This document shows, in pieces, positions 1 through 10,125 of a stretch of DNA of 64,000 nt (the stretch's first letter is position 1; every line of letters begins with the position of its first letter). Source of the DNA: Stutzerimonas kunmingensis. GTDB taxonomy: Bacteria > Pseudomonadota > Gammaproteobacteria > Pseudomonadales > Pseudomonadaceae. The DNA lies in contig NZ_CP090366.1 in NCBI RefSeq assembly GCF_021432085.1, positions 496,001 through 560,000 on the forward strand. The letters run 5' to 3'. The notes below the pieces were generated by a model that saw only the letters and a program-made list of their open reading frames with translations, did no database searches and was not told the DNA's origin. The translations under genes were made by a program, and so were the position numbers.

Positions 1-516
1 CAGCAGGCTGTCACCAGCCAGCTCGGCCAGCCGGGCGATCAGGCTGGGCACATCGAGCACCAGTTCGCTGAGCCGATAGACCTTGCCCTTGAACCGTGGA
101 TGCTGCAGCGCAGGTGGCAGCTCATCGCCCTTGACCTGACCGACCCTCGAGCGCACTGCCTTGCTGGCGAAGAAGCTGGTGAGGTTGCCGGCCAGGGTGC
201 CTGGCGACCACAGATAGTGTGCATCGGACAACAGGCGCACGCCGCTAAGGTCCAGCTCGCCCTTGCCTTCGAGCGCTTCGCGCCAGCGCCGCGGCATATC
301 GGCGATCGCCTCGGAGGCACCGGTGAGCGCACCGCTCAGCGCGTACTTGGTGCCGCCATGGATGATGCCCTGGGACTTCACGCTCTGCCCGCCGCCCAGT
401 GTTCCCTTGTCGACCAGCAGGGTGGCAAAACCCAGTCGGCGCAGGCGCGCGTTCAGCCAAAGGCCGGCGACGCCGCCGCCAACGATCAGGACGTCGGTGC
501 TGAGGGATTCGGGCAT
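1..516 (-). CDS. FAD-dependent oxidoreductase, N-terminal part (cut by window edge)
   Basis: The reading frame is open from an ATG at 516 to the first base of the window, giving 172 residues with no stop, so the C-terminus lies outside. Residues 9-20 read VLIVGGGVAGLW, a Rossmann dinucleotide-binding GxGxxG motif, followed by a beta strand ending in an acidic residue (LLVDKG), as in FAD-binding amine oxidase/glycerol-3-phosphate dehydrogenase-like (DAO) proteins. The next segment (GGGQSVKSQGIIHGGTKYAL) resembles the FAD-contacting region of that superfamily. The substrate is unknown. The gene is convergent neither with nor clearly in operon with the SMR transporter 55 bases downstream on the same strand; an oxidoreductase-SMR-waaA order is known in pseudomonads. 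The family call is firm, the function open. Confidence 0.8.
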   Translation of the reverse strand, partial: MPESLSTDVLIVGGGVAGLWLNARLRRLGFATLLVDKGTLGGGQSVKSQGIIHGGTKYALSGALTGASEAIADMPRRWREALEGKGELDLSGVRLLSDAHYLWSPGTLAGNLTSFFASKAVRSRVGQVKGDELPPALQHPRFKGKVYRLSELVLDVPSLIARLAELAGDSLL

Positions 517-571
517 GTGCAGACCTCATTGGGTAAACGGTCGCGCAGTATAACTGCAGTCCGCCGGCAGC

Positions 572-904
572 TTAGTGGCCTGCGCTGCGGGAGAACAACT
601 GGATGACCACCACACCGGCGATGATCAGCCCCATGCCCAGTACCGCCGGCAGGTCCAGGTACTGACGATAGAGCAGCGCCGCGGCGACGCTGACCAGCAC
701 GATGCCGAGCCCGGCCCAGATGGCATAGGCGATGCCCACCGGGATGGTCCGTACCACCAGCGCGAGCATCCAGAACGACAGGCTGTAGCCGGTCACCACC
801 AGCAGCAGTGGCAGCGGGCGACTGAAGCCGGCCAGCGCCTTCATCGAGGTGGTGGCGACCACCTCGGCACAGATGGCGATGGCCAGGTAAACGTAGCCGG
901 ACAT
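572..904 (-). CDS. emrE: EmrE-type small multidrug resistance (SMR) transporter
   Basis: A 110-residue protein, the usual SMR length, with four hydrophobic segments. The essential proton/drug-coupling glutamate is at position 14 (AICAEVVATTSMK), matching Glu14 of EmrE. The conserved GIAYAIWAGLG and LDLPAVLGMGLIIAGV stretches of helices 3 and 4 are also present. SMR proteins act as inner-membrane antiparallel dimers exporting quaternary ammonium compounds and other cations against protons. An upstream in-frame ATG at 931 would add 9 residues, but the ATG at 904 has an AGGATC ribosome site about 7 bases ahead and fits the family length, so it was chosen. It could export other small cations (SugE/Gdx-like), but the sequence is closer to EmrE. 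Confidence 0.9.
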   Translation of the reverse strand: MSGYVYLAIAICAEVVATTSMKALAGFSRPLPLLLVVTGYSLSFWMLALVVRTIPVGIAYAIWAGLGIVLVSVAAALLYRQYLDLPAVLGMGLIIAGVVVIQLFSRSAGH

Positions 905-1016
905 GGCGAGATCCTGATTATGGGCGGGCAACTTCGTTCGGTTCCGACCTCGCCAACAAGTTCGCCGGCAGGGCGGTTATGGCTCGCGAGCAGGCGGCTT
1001 GCTAAGCTCCGCGCCC

Positions 1017-2285
1017 ATGAATCGCACCCTCTATACCCTTCTGTTCCACCTCGGCCTGCCGCTGGTGTTCCTGCGCCTGCTGTGGCGCGCCTGGCGCGCG
1101 CCGGCCTACTCCCGTCGTATCGGCGAGCGTTTCGCCTTCGGTTTGCCGCCGCTGCGTCCGGGTGGCATCTGGGTGCATGCGGTCTCGGTGGGAGAAAGCA
1201 TCGCCGCGGCGCCGATGATCCGCGAGCTGATGGCGCGCTACCCGCAGCTGCCGATCACCGTCACCTGCATGACCCCGACCGGTTCCGAGCGCATCCAGGC
1301 GCTGTTCGGCGACAGCGTGCAGCATTGCTACCTGCCCTATGACCTGCCCTGGGCGGCGGCGCGCTTTCTGAATTGCCTGCAGCCGAAGCTGGCAGTGGTG
1401 ATGGAGACCGAGCTCTGGGCCAACCATATCCATCAGTGCGCCCGGCGCGGCATACCCGTGGCGCTGGCTAATGCGCGGCTGTCCGAGCGCTCGGCCCGTG
1501 GCTATGCGCGCTTCGCCCGGCTGACCGCGCCGATGCTGGCCGAGCTGGACCTGATTGCCGTGCAGACCGAGGCTGAAGCCGAGCGTTTTCGCCAGCTCGG
1601 CGCACGCCACGAGTGCGTCGAAGTGACTGGCTCGATCAAGTTTGACCTGACCATCGACCCGGCACTGCTGGCGCGGGCGACCGATTTGCGCGATCAATGG
1701 GCGGCGCAGGATCGGCCGCTGTGGATCGCCGCCAGCACCCATGCCGGCGAGGACGAAATCGTCCTGGCCGCGCACCGGCGCTTGCTGGAGCGGTTTCCGC
1801 AGGCCCTGCTGCTCCTGGTGCCACGGCATCCGGAACGCTTCATCTCGGTGTATGAACTGGCAGGCAAGGAAGGCTTTGCCGCGGTGCGCCGCTCGACGGG
1901 TGAAACGGTTGGCGCCGGCACGCAGGTGCTGGTCGGCGACACGATGGGCGAGCTGCTGTTTCTCTATGCCCTGGCCGACGTGGCCTTCGTCGGTGGCAGC
2001 CTGGTACCCAATGGCGGGCACAACCTCCTCGAGCCCGCCGCGCTGGGCAAGCCGGTGCTCAGTGGCCCGCATCTGTTCAACTTTCTCGAAATCTCCGCGC
2101 AACTGCGCGATGCCGGCGCCCTGCGCGAAGTGCAGGATGCCGATCAGCTGGCGGATGCTGTCGGTGAGCTCTGGCGCGATTCGGCTGCCGCGCAACGGAT
2201 GCGTGACGCCGGGCTGGGCGTGCTCAAGGCCAATCAGGGCGCCTTGCAGCGTCTGCTGACAGGGCTGGCGAGGCTGCTCGGCTAG
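1017..2285 (+). CDS. waaA: 3-deoxy-D-manno-octulosonic acid (Kdo) transferase
   Basis: WaaA (KdtA) adds Kdo from CMP-Kdo to lipid A precursor on the cytoplasmic face of the inner membrane, a key step of LPS inner-core synthesis. The 422-residue product has the N-terminal membrane anchor (residues 1-20, LYTLLFHLGLPLVFL), the glycosyltransferase N domain motif WVHAVSVGESIAAAP with the catalytic glutamate, METELWAN, and the C-terminal GT-B nucleotide-sugar domain with VGGSLVPNGGHNLLEPAALG. The ATG at 1017 was chosen over 999 because the N-terminus MNRTLYTLLFHLG matches pseudomonad homologues. It is convergent with the tolC homologue, and a strong palindrome lies between them. Confidence 0.95.
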   Translation: MNRTLYTLLFHLGLPLVFLRLLWRAWRAPAYSRRIGERFAFGLPPLRPGGIWVHAVSVGESIAAAPMIRELMARYPQLPITVTCMTPTGSERIQALFGDSVQHCYLPYDLPWAAARFLNCLQPKLAVVMETELWANHIHQCARRGIPVALANARLSERSARGYARFARLTAPMLAELDLIAVQTEAEAERFRQLGARHECVEVTGSIKFDLTIDPALLARATDLRDQWAAQDRPLWIAASTHAGEDEIVLAAHRRLLERFPQALLLLVPRHPERFISVYELAGKEGFAAVRRSTGETVGAGTQVLVGDTMGELLFLYALADVAFVGGSLVPNGGHNLLEPAALGKPVLSGPHLFNFLEISAQLRDAGALREVQDADQLADAVGELWRDSAAAQRMRDAGLGVLKANQGALQRLLTGLARLLG

Positions 2286-2364
2286 CCGGTGCGTTTGGCC
2301 TTGCGTGGAACAAAACGGGTCGATTGCCGGCGCGGGCGATAGTCGCCATCCAGGTGTAGAACCC

Positions 2365-2426
2365 GGAGGGCTAAAGCCCACCCTACCGACTAAGCGTTCG
2401 GGTCGTAGTGTGGGCTTTAGCCCTCC
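2365..2426. repeat. REP-like palindrome / bidirectional terminator
   Basis: Two 22-base arms (2365-2386 and 2405-2426) are inverted copies of each other with one mismatch and an 18-base spacer. The arms contain gggctaaagcccacc, itself partly palindromic. The element lies between the converging waaA and tolC genes, where it could act as a transcription end signal for both strands. The half-site gtagggtgggc recurs in related form near 33.43 kb, which suggests a dispersed repeat family rather than a one-off terminator. Confidence 0.7.
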
Positions 2427-2453
2427 CAGCCACGGTTCAAGCGAGTCCCCTGC

Positions 2454-3914
2454 TCAATAATCCACCCGTACCGGCTGACCGATGGTCTGCGGCAGATCCG
2501 GCGGCAGGAAGTCGGTGTCCGGGTTGTAATCGGGTTTCAGGTAGGCGGCCAGCTGCTGCAGGTCGTCCGGGTTCAGCGTGCCGGCCGCCTGTTTCAGGCG
2601 CAGGTTGTCGAGGATGTAGTCGTAGCGGGCATTGTTGTAGTCGCGCACGGCGGCATACAGGCGCCGCTGGGTGTCGAGCACATCGACGATGTTGCGGGTG
2701 CCGACCTGATAGCCGATCTCCGTGGCTTCCAGCGCACTCTGGTTGGAGATGATCGACTGCCGGCGGGCCTGGACCTGTTCGATATCGGTGTTCACCGCGC
2801 GGTGCAGGTTGCGCGTGGCTTCCACCACCTGGCGGCGCAGGCTTTCGCGCTGCTGCTCGCTCTGACTCAACTGGTAATAGGCCTCGCGGCTCTGCGAGGT
2901 GGTCAGGCCGCCGCTGTAGAGCGGGATGTTCAGCTGCAGGCCGATGCTGCGCTGCTCGACGTCGCCGGTGTAGCGCGGCATTACACCTGGTGGAAGGCCG
3001 GTCGAATCGGTGTTCGTGAAGCCGAGCGCATCGTTGTCGCCCTTGCGATAGGACGCCACCGCATCGAGCGTCGGTGCATGGCCGGAGCGGCGCTGGCGCA
3101 GGGTTTCTTCCGCTGCGGTCACCGCGTAATTGACCGCCAGCAGGTTGAGGTTCTGCCGTGTTGCGGTATCGACCCACGCCTTGGCCTCGTTCGGCACCGG
3201 CGCCAGGACAGGCAGGGTGTGGCGGATGCCTTCGAGGGCGATATATTCGCGGTTGGTCAGGGTGTACAGCGCCTGGAAGGCGTCCTCGACCTGGCGCTGG
3301 GCGATGGACCGATTGGCGCGTGCGGTATCGAACCCGGCCTGGGCCTCGAGCACGTCGGTCTTGTCGGAAAGACCGACCTCGAAGCGTTCGTTGGCCTGGT
3401 CGAGCTGGCGCTTGAATGCAGCTTCCTCGGCTTTCACCGCCGCCAGATTGTCTTGGGCGCGCAGCACGGCGAAGTAGGCCTGGGCGCTCTGCAGAATCAG
3501 GTCCTGCTCGGCAATCGAGTATTCGATCGCAGCCTGCTCGCTGACAGCCTCCGCAGCCTTGAGCTGGAACCAGCGGTCGGCACGGAAGATCGGCTGGCTC
3601 AGCGTTGCCTGGTAGACGGTACCGCTGCGCGACAGCGAGGTGGAGCCCCTGCTGGTGTCGACGTCCGTTTCGGTATCGCTCAGCTCGGCGCCGGCGCTGA
3701 GGTTGGGCAACAGGCCTGCCCGCGCCTGCGGCACGATTTCCTGGCGTGCGCGAAACTGCGCACGCGCTGCAGCCAGGTCGGCGTTGTTGTTGACGGCTTG
3801 CTGATAGACGCTGACCAGATCGGTCTTGCTGGCGAGCGGGACGGTTTCCTGTGCCCAGGCTGCTCCGGCGGTGAGGGAAGCCACGGCGAGAGCCAGGGGG
3901 AGTCTGCGCAGCAT
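2454..3914 (-). CDS. tolC: TolC-family outer membrane channel protein
   Basis: The 486-residue product begins with a signal peptide (MLRRLPLALAVASLTAGAAWA, cleavage probably after residue 21). It carries the two-fold repeated outer membrane efflux protein (OEP) architecture: long helices such as YQQAVNNNADLAAARAQFRA and LVSVYQQAV in repeat 1, and TRQNLNLLAVNYAVTAAEET in repeat 2. The TolC trimer forms an outer-membrane beta barrel with a periplasmic tunnel, serving type I secretion and tripartite efflux. No ABC or MFP gene is adjacent, so the partner is encoded elsewhere. The ATG at 3914 was chosen over 3947 because it starts directly at the signal peptide and has an AGGA site 10 bases upstream. 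Divergent from thiC. Confidence 0.92.
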   Translation of the reverse strand: MLRRLPLALAVASLTAGAAWAQETVPLASKTDLVSVYQQAVNNNADLAAARAQFRARQEIVPQARAGLLPNLSAGAELSDTETDVDTSRGSTSLSRSGTVYQATLSQPIFRADRWFQLKAAEAVSEQAAIEYSIAEQDLILQSAQAYFAVLRAQDNLAAVKAEEAAFKRQLDQANERFEVGLSDKTDVLEAQAGFDTARANRSIAQRQVEDAFQALYTLTNREYIALEGIRHTLPVLAPVPNEAKAWVDTATRQNLNLLAVNYAVTAAEETLRQRRSGHAPTLDAVASYRKGDNDALGFTNTDSTGLPPGVMPRYTGDVEQRSIGLQLNIPLYSGGLTTSQSREAYYQLSQSEQQRESLRRQVVEATRNLHRAVNTDIEQVQARRQSIISNQSALEATEIGYQVGTRNIVDVLDTQRRLYAAVRDYNNARYDYILDNLRLKQAAGTLNPDDLQQLAAYLKPDYNPDTDFLPPDLPQTIGQPVRVDY

Positions 3915-4013
3915 GTTGGGTCCATCCTGAATAGAGCTGAGGGGCAAGGCTAAGCGGCGGCTGACGGGGGGTCAAGGCGCGTGTGCGAGGCAATGTCAGA
4001 TGCCGGTTGCGGA

Positions 4014-4035
4014 CGGTCGGAATGACCGAACGGTC
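4014..4035. promoter_or_regulatory. Possible repressor operator upstream of tolC
   Basis: The sequence cggtcggaatgaccgaacggtc contains two overlapping inverted repeats: cggtc-N5-gaccg (4014-4028) and gaccg-aa-cggtc (4024-4035). Such short perfect dyads in an intergenic region are typical of TetR-type repressor sites. It lies about 100 bases upstream of the tolC start and about 60 bases ahead of the TPP aptamer, so it could control either gene. The regulator is not identifiable here. Confidence 0.35.
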
Positions 4036-4092
4036 GACTACTTTCGCCCTTGGCATGGCGTTCGTACTGGCTCTTGATTAGACTCGATGACG

Positions 4093-6177
<2,085 letters not shown>

Positions 6178-6211
6178 CCGGCGAGGTGTGATCGACTGGC
6201 TGTAGACGACC

Positions 6212-6243
6212 CGAAGCGGGCCGACATATATCGGCCCGCTTCG
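6212..6243. terminator. Hairpin terminator between thiC and the DUF3298 gene
   Basis: A perfect 13-base-pair stem (cgaagcgggccga / tcggcccgcttcg) with a 6-base loop lies between two converging genes. It probably ends transcription in both directions. Confidence 0.85.
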
Positions 6244-6248
6244 TATCC

Positions 6249-6986
6249 TCAGAGATATTCCGGCTTCAGAATGCCTTCCAGCTGTTCATGGGGAATGAAC
6301 AGTTCAGGGTGCCCGCTCGAGTACGGCGCAATGCTGTACACGTCGTACTTGAGCAACACGCTGTCTTTCAGCAGCGCGATGTTTGCGGTCTGCTGAAAGG
6401 GCCAGAAGCCGGTGAACTCGGCGTCCTGGGCGTGGCCGTTCCCCACCAGCCAGCGTTGATGGGCCTGGCGCGCAACGCGCCAGAAGCTGCCCTCCTGCCC
6501 GGGGATCAGCAGGTCTTCGAGGCGTAGTTCCCGATCGGCCTCTCGGTTGTAGTTGATGAAGCCGCGACCGGGCATACCGTGGGCGCCACCAACATACAGA
6601 TAGCTGGACAGCTCGACGACCAGGATGTCGCCGTGCTGCTCGCGCAGCTTGGCCTGCAGGTAGCTGCTCCAGCCCGGCGCGGCAGCGCGCAGAAACTGCT
6701 GCTGGTAACTCTCGAGCGAATCCGGCAGCCGATCATCCGGACCATTGATGGTCATCCGGCGCAGGCGCGCGTCGATCAGGTTGTTCAGTTCGGATTCGTC
6801 GGTGAAGGTCAGGGTGTCGATGTTCACCAGTGGGCAGTCTTCGCCCTGGCAGCCCTGCGAGCGTTGTTCGGTGAGGTTCTGGCGCACCTCCACCGGGCGT
6901 TCGGAGGCAAGGTGCTGACAGCCGCTCAGCAGCACGACAAGGCTGCTCAGCAGGATCAGAGTGCGGATGGAGGCGGTTCGATTCAT
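6249..6986 (-). CDS. Lipoprotein with RsiV/DUF3298-type domain
   Basis: The 245-residue product starts with a lipoprotein signal (MNRTASIRTLILLSSLVVLLSGC) with the lipobox LLSGC, so it is probably acylated and exported. The mature part contains VELSSYLYVGGAHGMPGRG and a following LRLEDLL segment, characteristic of the DUF4163/DUF3298 fold found in RsiV anti-sigma factors and related periplasmic proteins, which bind lysozyme in the Bacillus RsiV case. No sigma factor gene is nearby, so an anti-sigma role is not supported. The ATG at 6986 is chosen over longer options because it begins exactly at the signal peptide. A DUF3298 lipoprotein next to thiC is common in pseudomonads. The molecular role is unknown. 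Confidence 0.75.
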   Translation of the reverse strand: MNRTASIRTLILLSSLVVLLSGCQHLASERPVEVRQNLTEQRSQGCQGEDCPLVNIDTLTFTDESELNNLIDARLRRMTINGPDDRLPDSLESYQQQFLRAAAPGWSSYLQAKLREQHGDILVVELSSYLYVGGAHGMPGRGFINYNREADRELRLEDLLIPGQEGSFWRVARQAHQRWLVGNGHAQDAEFTGFWPFQQTANIALLKDSVLLKYDVYSIAPYSSGHPELFIPHEQLEGILKPEYL

Positions 6987-7202
6987 GGTTGGTCCAGGCA
7001 TGGCAGTGCGCTTTCGATTGCCGAAGACACCTGAAGTTCGTGCGGCGCTGCAGGTGGAGCTTTCTTCGGCTACGGTGGTCTGCAAAGGGCTGCGCCAGCG
7101 ACGATGCCGCGTTAGGATGGCGACGAAGCCGCTCACGTTGTGACGGTTGCAGTCGCCCGCCGTCACGTAAGGCGCGGTTCAAACCGATATGAGTAGTACC
7201 CG

Positions 7203-8264
7203 ATGAGCGAGACCTTCAAGCCCGGACCGGATGATGTCCAGATCCTCCGACGAGAGCAATGCTTCAGCGGTTTTTACCGGCTGGAACGCCTGCACCTGCG
7301 TCATCGCCAGTTCAGCGGCGCCATGGGCGCGGAGTTGAGTCGCGAGCTGTTCGTGCGGCATGACGCCGTGTGCGTGCTGCCCTACGATCCGCAGCGCGAT
7401 CAGGTGGTGCTTATCGAGCAGTTCCGCGTGGGTGCGCTGGGCAAGGTCGAGAACCCTTGGCTGATCGAGCTGGTGGCGGGGCTGATCGACAAGGACGAGT
7501 CACCTGATGCGGTGGCCCGGCGCGAGGCGGTCGAAGAAGCCGGGCTGGAGCTGGGCGAGCTGTGGCCGATCACCCGGTACTTCCCGTCCCCGGGCGGCAG
7601 CGATGAACAGGTGCATCTCTACATCGGTCGCTGCGACAGCGAAGGCGCACAAGGCGTCTTCGGTCTGGCCGAGGAAGGCGAGGATATCCGCGTGCATGTA
7701 TGGCCGCTGCAGCAGGCACTCCGCGCGGTCAACGAGGGGCGTATCGACAATGCGGCCAGCATCATTGCACTGCAGTGGCTGGCCTTGAATCGAGAGCAGG
7801 TGCGGGGGGGCGTGGACATGAGAAAGACGCGCGAGCGATACCGAGTCGACCTGCTCGAACTGCAGTCGGCCTGCGAGGCCAATTACCTGCGCCTGATGCG
7901 CCTGCTGCCGGGCATGCGTAACGGTTGCGACGCGCGCCGCATCGCCATCAGTCAGGGCGACATGTTGCTCGGTGTGCTGGTGCTCGAGGTGCTGGAGAGC
8001 TGCCCTTACACCACGACCTTGCAGGTCAGTCAGGAGAACTGCCTGACCTGGTTGCCGGTGCCGAAGATGGAGGTGCGGGTTTACCACGATGCGCGTATGG
8101 CCGAAGTCATTCGCGCCGAGAATGCGCGACGTTTCCGCGGCATCTATCACTACCCCAACGCGCAGATGCACCAGCCGGACGAGAAGAACCAGCTCAATCT
8201 GTTCCTCGGCGAATGGCTGGGCCACTGTCTGGCCTGCGGGCACGAGCTGGAACCGGTGCTCTGA
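7203..8264 (+). CDS. nudF: ADP-ribose pyrophosphatase NudF fused in frame to a DUF1249 protein
   Basis: Residues 1-205 form a complete NudF, hydrolysing ADP-ribose to AMP and ribose 5-phosphate. The Nudix box GLIDKDESPDAVARREAVEE (residues 94-113, continuing AGL) has the expected G-x5-E-x7-REAxEExG spacing. Residues 206-353 form a complete DUF1249 (YqiB-like) protein beginning MRKTRERYRVDLLELQ. In relatives these are normally two genes. Here they are joined by a tract of seven G at 7804-7810; with six G the nudF frame would read VRGAWT and stop at a TGA overlapping the DUF1249 ATG (ATGA), the usual coupled layout, with NudF at 205 residues. So this is either a real fusion made by a one-base insertion or a sequencing error. 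Confidence 0.8.
   Translation: MSETFKPGPDDVQILRREQCFSGFYRLERLHLRHRQFSGAMGAELSRELFVRHDAVCVLPYDPQRDQVVLIEQFRVGALGKVENPWLIELVAGLIDKDESPDAVARREAVEEAGLELGELWPITRYFPSPGGSDEQVHLYIGRCDSEGAQGVFGLAEEGEDIRVHVWPLQQALRAVNEGRIDNAASIIALQWLALNREQVRGGVDMRKTRERYRVDLLELQSACEANYLRLMRLLPGMRNGCDARRIAISQGDMLLGVLVLEVLESCPYTTTLQVSQENCLTWLPVPKMEVRVYHDARMAEVIRAENARRFRGIYHYPNAQMHQPDEKNQLNLFLGEWLGHCLACGHELEPVL
7818..8264 (+). CDS. DUF1249 (YqiB-like) protein, possible independent product
   Basis: The in-frame ATG at 7818 begins a 148-residue protein matching the full length of DUF1249 proteins. These are found between nudF and cpdA in enterobacteria and pseudomonads and have no firmly known function. The upstream G-rich tract is only a weak ribosome site, so independent initiation would depend on coupling to nudF. 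It is listed separately because, if the seven-G tract is an error, this is the true second gene of the nudF-DUF1249-cpdA-yqiA-parE series. Confidence 0.65.
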   Translation: MRKTRERYRVDLLELQSACEANYLRLMRLLPGMRNGCDARRIAISQGDMLLGVLVLEVLESCPYTTTLQVSQENCLTWLPVPKMEVRVYHDARMAEVIRAENARRFRGIYHYPNAQMHQPDEKNQLNLFLGEWLGHCLACGHELEPVL

Positions 8265-8355
8265 CCCCTTGCACCATGCCTTGATAGCCTGATACTGCGC
8301 TTGATCCGCCCTGGATGCGCAGCGCTATTCTGTGATCCAAGCCCACATCCCGAGG

Positions 8356-8385
8356 TTTACCCCCCTGCCGGGCACCTACCATAAT
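8356..8385 (+). promoter_or_regulatory. Possible sigma70 promoter for cpdA
   Basis: TTTACC (8356-8361) and CATAAT (8380-8385) are separated by 18 bases and lie about 30 bases ahead of the cpdA start. The match is partial, 4 of 6 at -35 and 5 of 6 at -10. Confidence 0.35.
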
Positions 8386-8416
8386 TCCGTTGCGATTTAG
8401 CTCAAGGAGAAGGGCA

Positions 8417-9229
8417 TTGCCTGGTGCGTCCCTGACTGTTGAAGATTCGGTTCTGCTGGTGCAGCTTACCGACAGCCATCTGTTTGCCGAAGCGGACGGC
8501 AAGCTGCTGGGCATGAATACCTGTGACAGCCTGGAGCAGGTGGTCGAGCTGGCCATCGACGAGCAGCCGCGCATCGACCTGATCCTTGCCACCGGCGACC
8601 TGTCGCAGGATGGCTCGGTAGCGTCCTACCAGCGGTTCCGCCGGCTTGCCGAACGCATCGAAGCACCAGCGCGCTGGTGTCCGGGGAACCACGACGAGCT
8701 GGCAGCAATGCGTGAGGCCTGCCGTGGCAGTGCACTGATGGAACCGGTGCTGGAGATCGGCGGCTGGCGTGTGGTGATGCTCGATACGCTGGTGGCGGGC
8801 TCGGTGTTCGGCATGCTGCGCAACGATCAGCTGGAACTGCTCGAGCGTGCACTGAGTGAGGCGCCGGACCATCACCACCTGATCTGTCTGCACCATCATC
8901 CGGTGTCCATCGGCAGCCGCTGGATGGATACCATCGGGCTGCGCAATCCTGACGCCCTGTTCGAGGTGCTGGATCGTCACAGCAACGTGCGTGCATTGCT
9001 CTGGGGTCATATCCACCAGGAGTTCGATAGCTGGCGTAACGACGTACGCCTGCTGGCGTCGCCATCGACCGGCGTGCAGTTCGCCCCGCAGAGCGAAGAC
9101 TTTCAGGTCGACAACGTCGCGCCGGGTTATCGCTGGCTGCGGCTATATGCCGATGGGCAGCTGGAAACCGGAGTTTCCCGGGTCAGCGGTATCGAGTTCG
9201 AGATCGACTACAGCGTCAAGGGCTACTAA
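8417..9229 (+). CDS. cpdA: 3',5'-cyclic AMP phosphodiesterase CpdA
   Basis: CpdA hydrolyses cAMP and so limits Vfr/CRP-dependent regulation. The 270-residue product carries the class III metallophosphoesterase motifs: DSH (LTDSHLF), GDLSQDGS, GNHDE, LHHHPV and GHIHQEF, which bind two metal ions. A TTG at 8417 is taken as the start because AAGGAG lies 8 bases upstream. Another TTG at 8390 is in frame but lies ahead of that ribosome site. In P. aeruginosa the same gene lies between the nudF region and yqiA-parE. Confidence 0.9.
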   Translation: MPGASLTVEDSVLLVQLTDSHLFAEADGKLLGMNTCDSLEQVVELAIDEQPRIDLILATGDLSQDGSVASYQRFRRLAERIEAPARWCPGNHDELAAMREACRGSALMEPVLEIGGWRVVMLDTLVAGSVFGMLRNDQLELLERALSEAPDHHHLICLHHHPVSIGSRWMDTIGLRNPDALFEVLDRHSNVRALLWGHIHQEFDSWRNDVRLLASPSTGVQFAPQSEDFQVDNVAPGYRWLRLYADGQLETGVSRVSGIEFEIDYSVKGY

Positions 9230-9366
9230 CGCGGCTCTGCGCGCAGTGACACGCGCTGGCGGTACTTGCCAGCAGATACCCCGAGCCCACCCCATCATGC
9301 CGCCGGCCTGCTTGCAGACGGCGGCAGGTGCCTTGTAGCCTTGCGGTTTTCCTACGAACTGTATCC

Positions 9367-9972
9367 ATGTCCAGCTATTCACCTTCGATTCTCTATATCC
9401 ACGGTCTCAACAGCTCACCGGTCTCGCAGAAGGCCAGCCAGTTGTCCGCTGCGCTGGAGAAACTGGGCATGGCCGAACGCTTGCGGGTCCCCGCGCTGCA
9501 CCATCATCCGCGTCAAGCCATCGCCCAACTCGAAGCATGCCTGGCCGAGCTCGGCCGGCCGTTGCTGGTCGGCAGCTCGCTTGGCGGCTACTATGCGACG
9601 CACCTCGCCGAGCGCCATGGCCTCAAGGCATTGCTCATCAATCCGGCCGTGGCACCGCACCGCCGGTTCGACGGTTATCTTGGGCCGCAGACCAATCTGT
9701 ATAGCGGGGAAGTCTGGGACCTCACCGACGATCATGTAACCGCCTTGGCGGAACTGGAAACCGCGCCACCACAGGATGCCGAGCGCTATCAGGTCTGGCT
9801 GCAGACGGGCGACGAGACGCTGGATTACCGTGACGCCGCGCAGTTCTATCGTGGCTGTGCACTGCGCATTCAGGCCGGTGGCGACCATGGCTTTCAGGGA
9901 TTTGCCGAGCGTCTGCCGGCGCTGCTGGCCTTTGCCGGCTTCGAGCCGCAGGCATGGCTTGATCGGCTCTGA
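9367..9972 (+). CDS. yqiA: YqiA-family esterase
   Basis: A 201-residue alpha/beta hydrolase of the UPF0227/YqiA family. The N-terminal strand reads ILYIHGLNSSP (HG oxyanion region) and the nucleophile elbow is GSSLGGYYA (GxSxG). The acid and histidine are visible in the C-terminal part, TGDETLDY and GGDHGFQGF. E. coli YqiA hydrolyses short acyl esters and thioesters in vitro; its physiological substrate is unclear. The ATG at 9367 is favoured because it matches the short N-terminus of the family; upstream starts add residues without similarity. It lies in the conserved cpdA-yqiA-parE order. Confidence 0.88.
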   Translation: MSSYSPSILYIHGLNSSPVSQKASQLSAALEKLGMAERLRVPALHHHPRQAIAQLEACLAELGRPLLVGSSLGGYYATHLAERHGLKALLINPAVAPHRRFDGYLGPQTNLYSGEVWDLTDDHVTALAELETAPPQDAERYQVWLQTGDETLDYRDAAQFYRGCALRIQAGGDHGFQGFAERLPALLAFAGFEPQAWLDRL

Positions 9973-10125
9973 AGGGATGCTGATGCGCGGCGCAACGTTA
10001 GCGCGGCTGGTCGGCGGCCAGGGTGGTTTCGCGAACGCGGACCTGCCATTTCATTCGGGCCGTTGCGCGGATTTCGCTGCCCGCAAGGGCTGATTCATTC
10101 AGAACATAAGGACAGTGCCAGACAG

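Noticed and set aside
1002..2381. Open frame opposite waaA
   Set aside because: A shadow of the waaA reading frame; no domain is visible.
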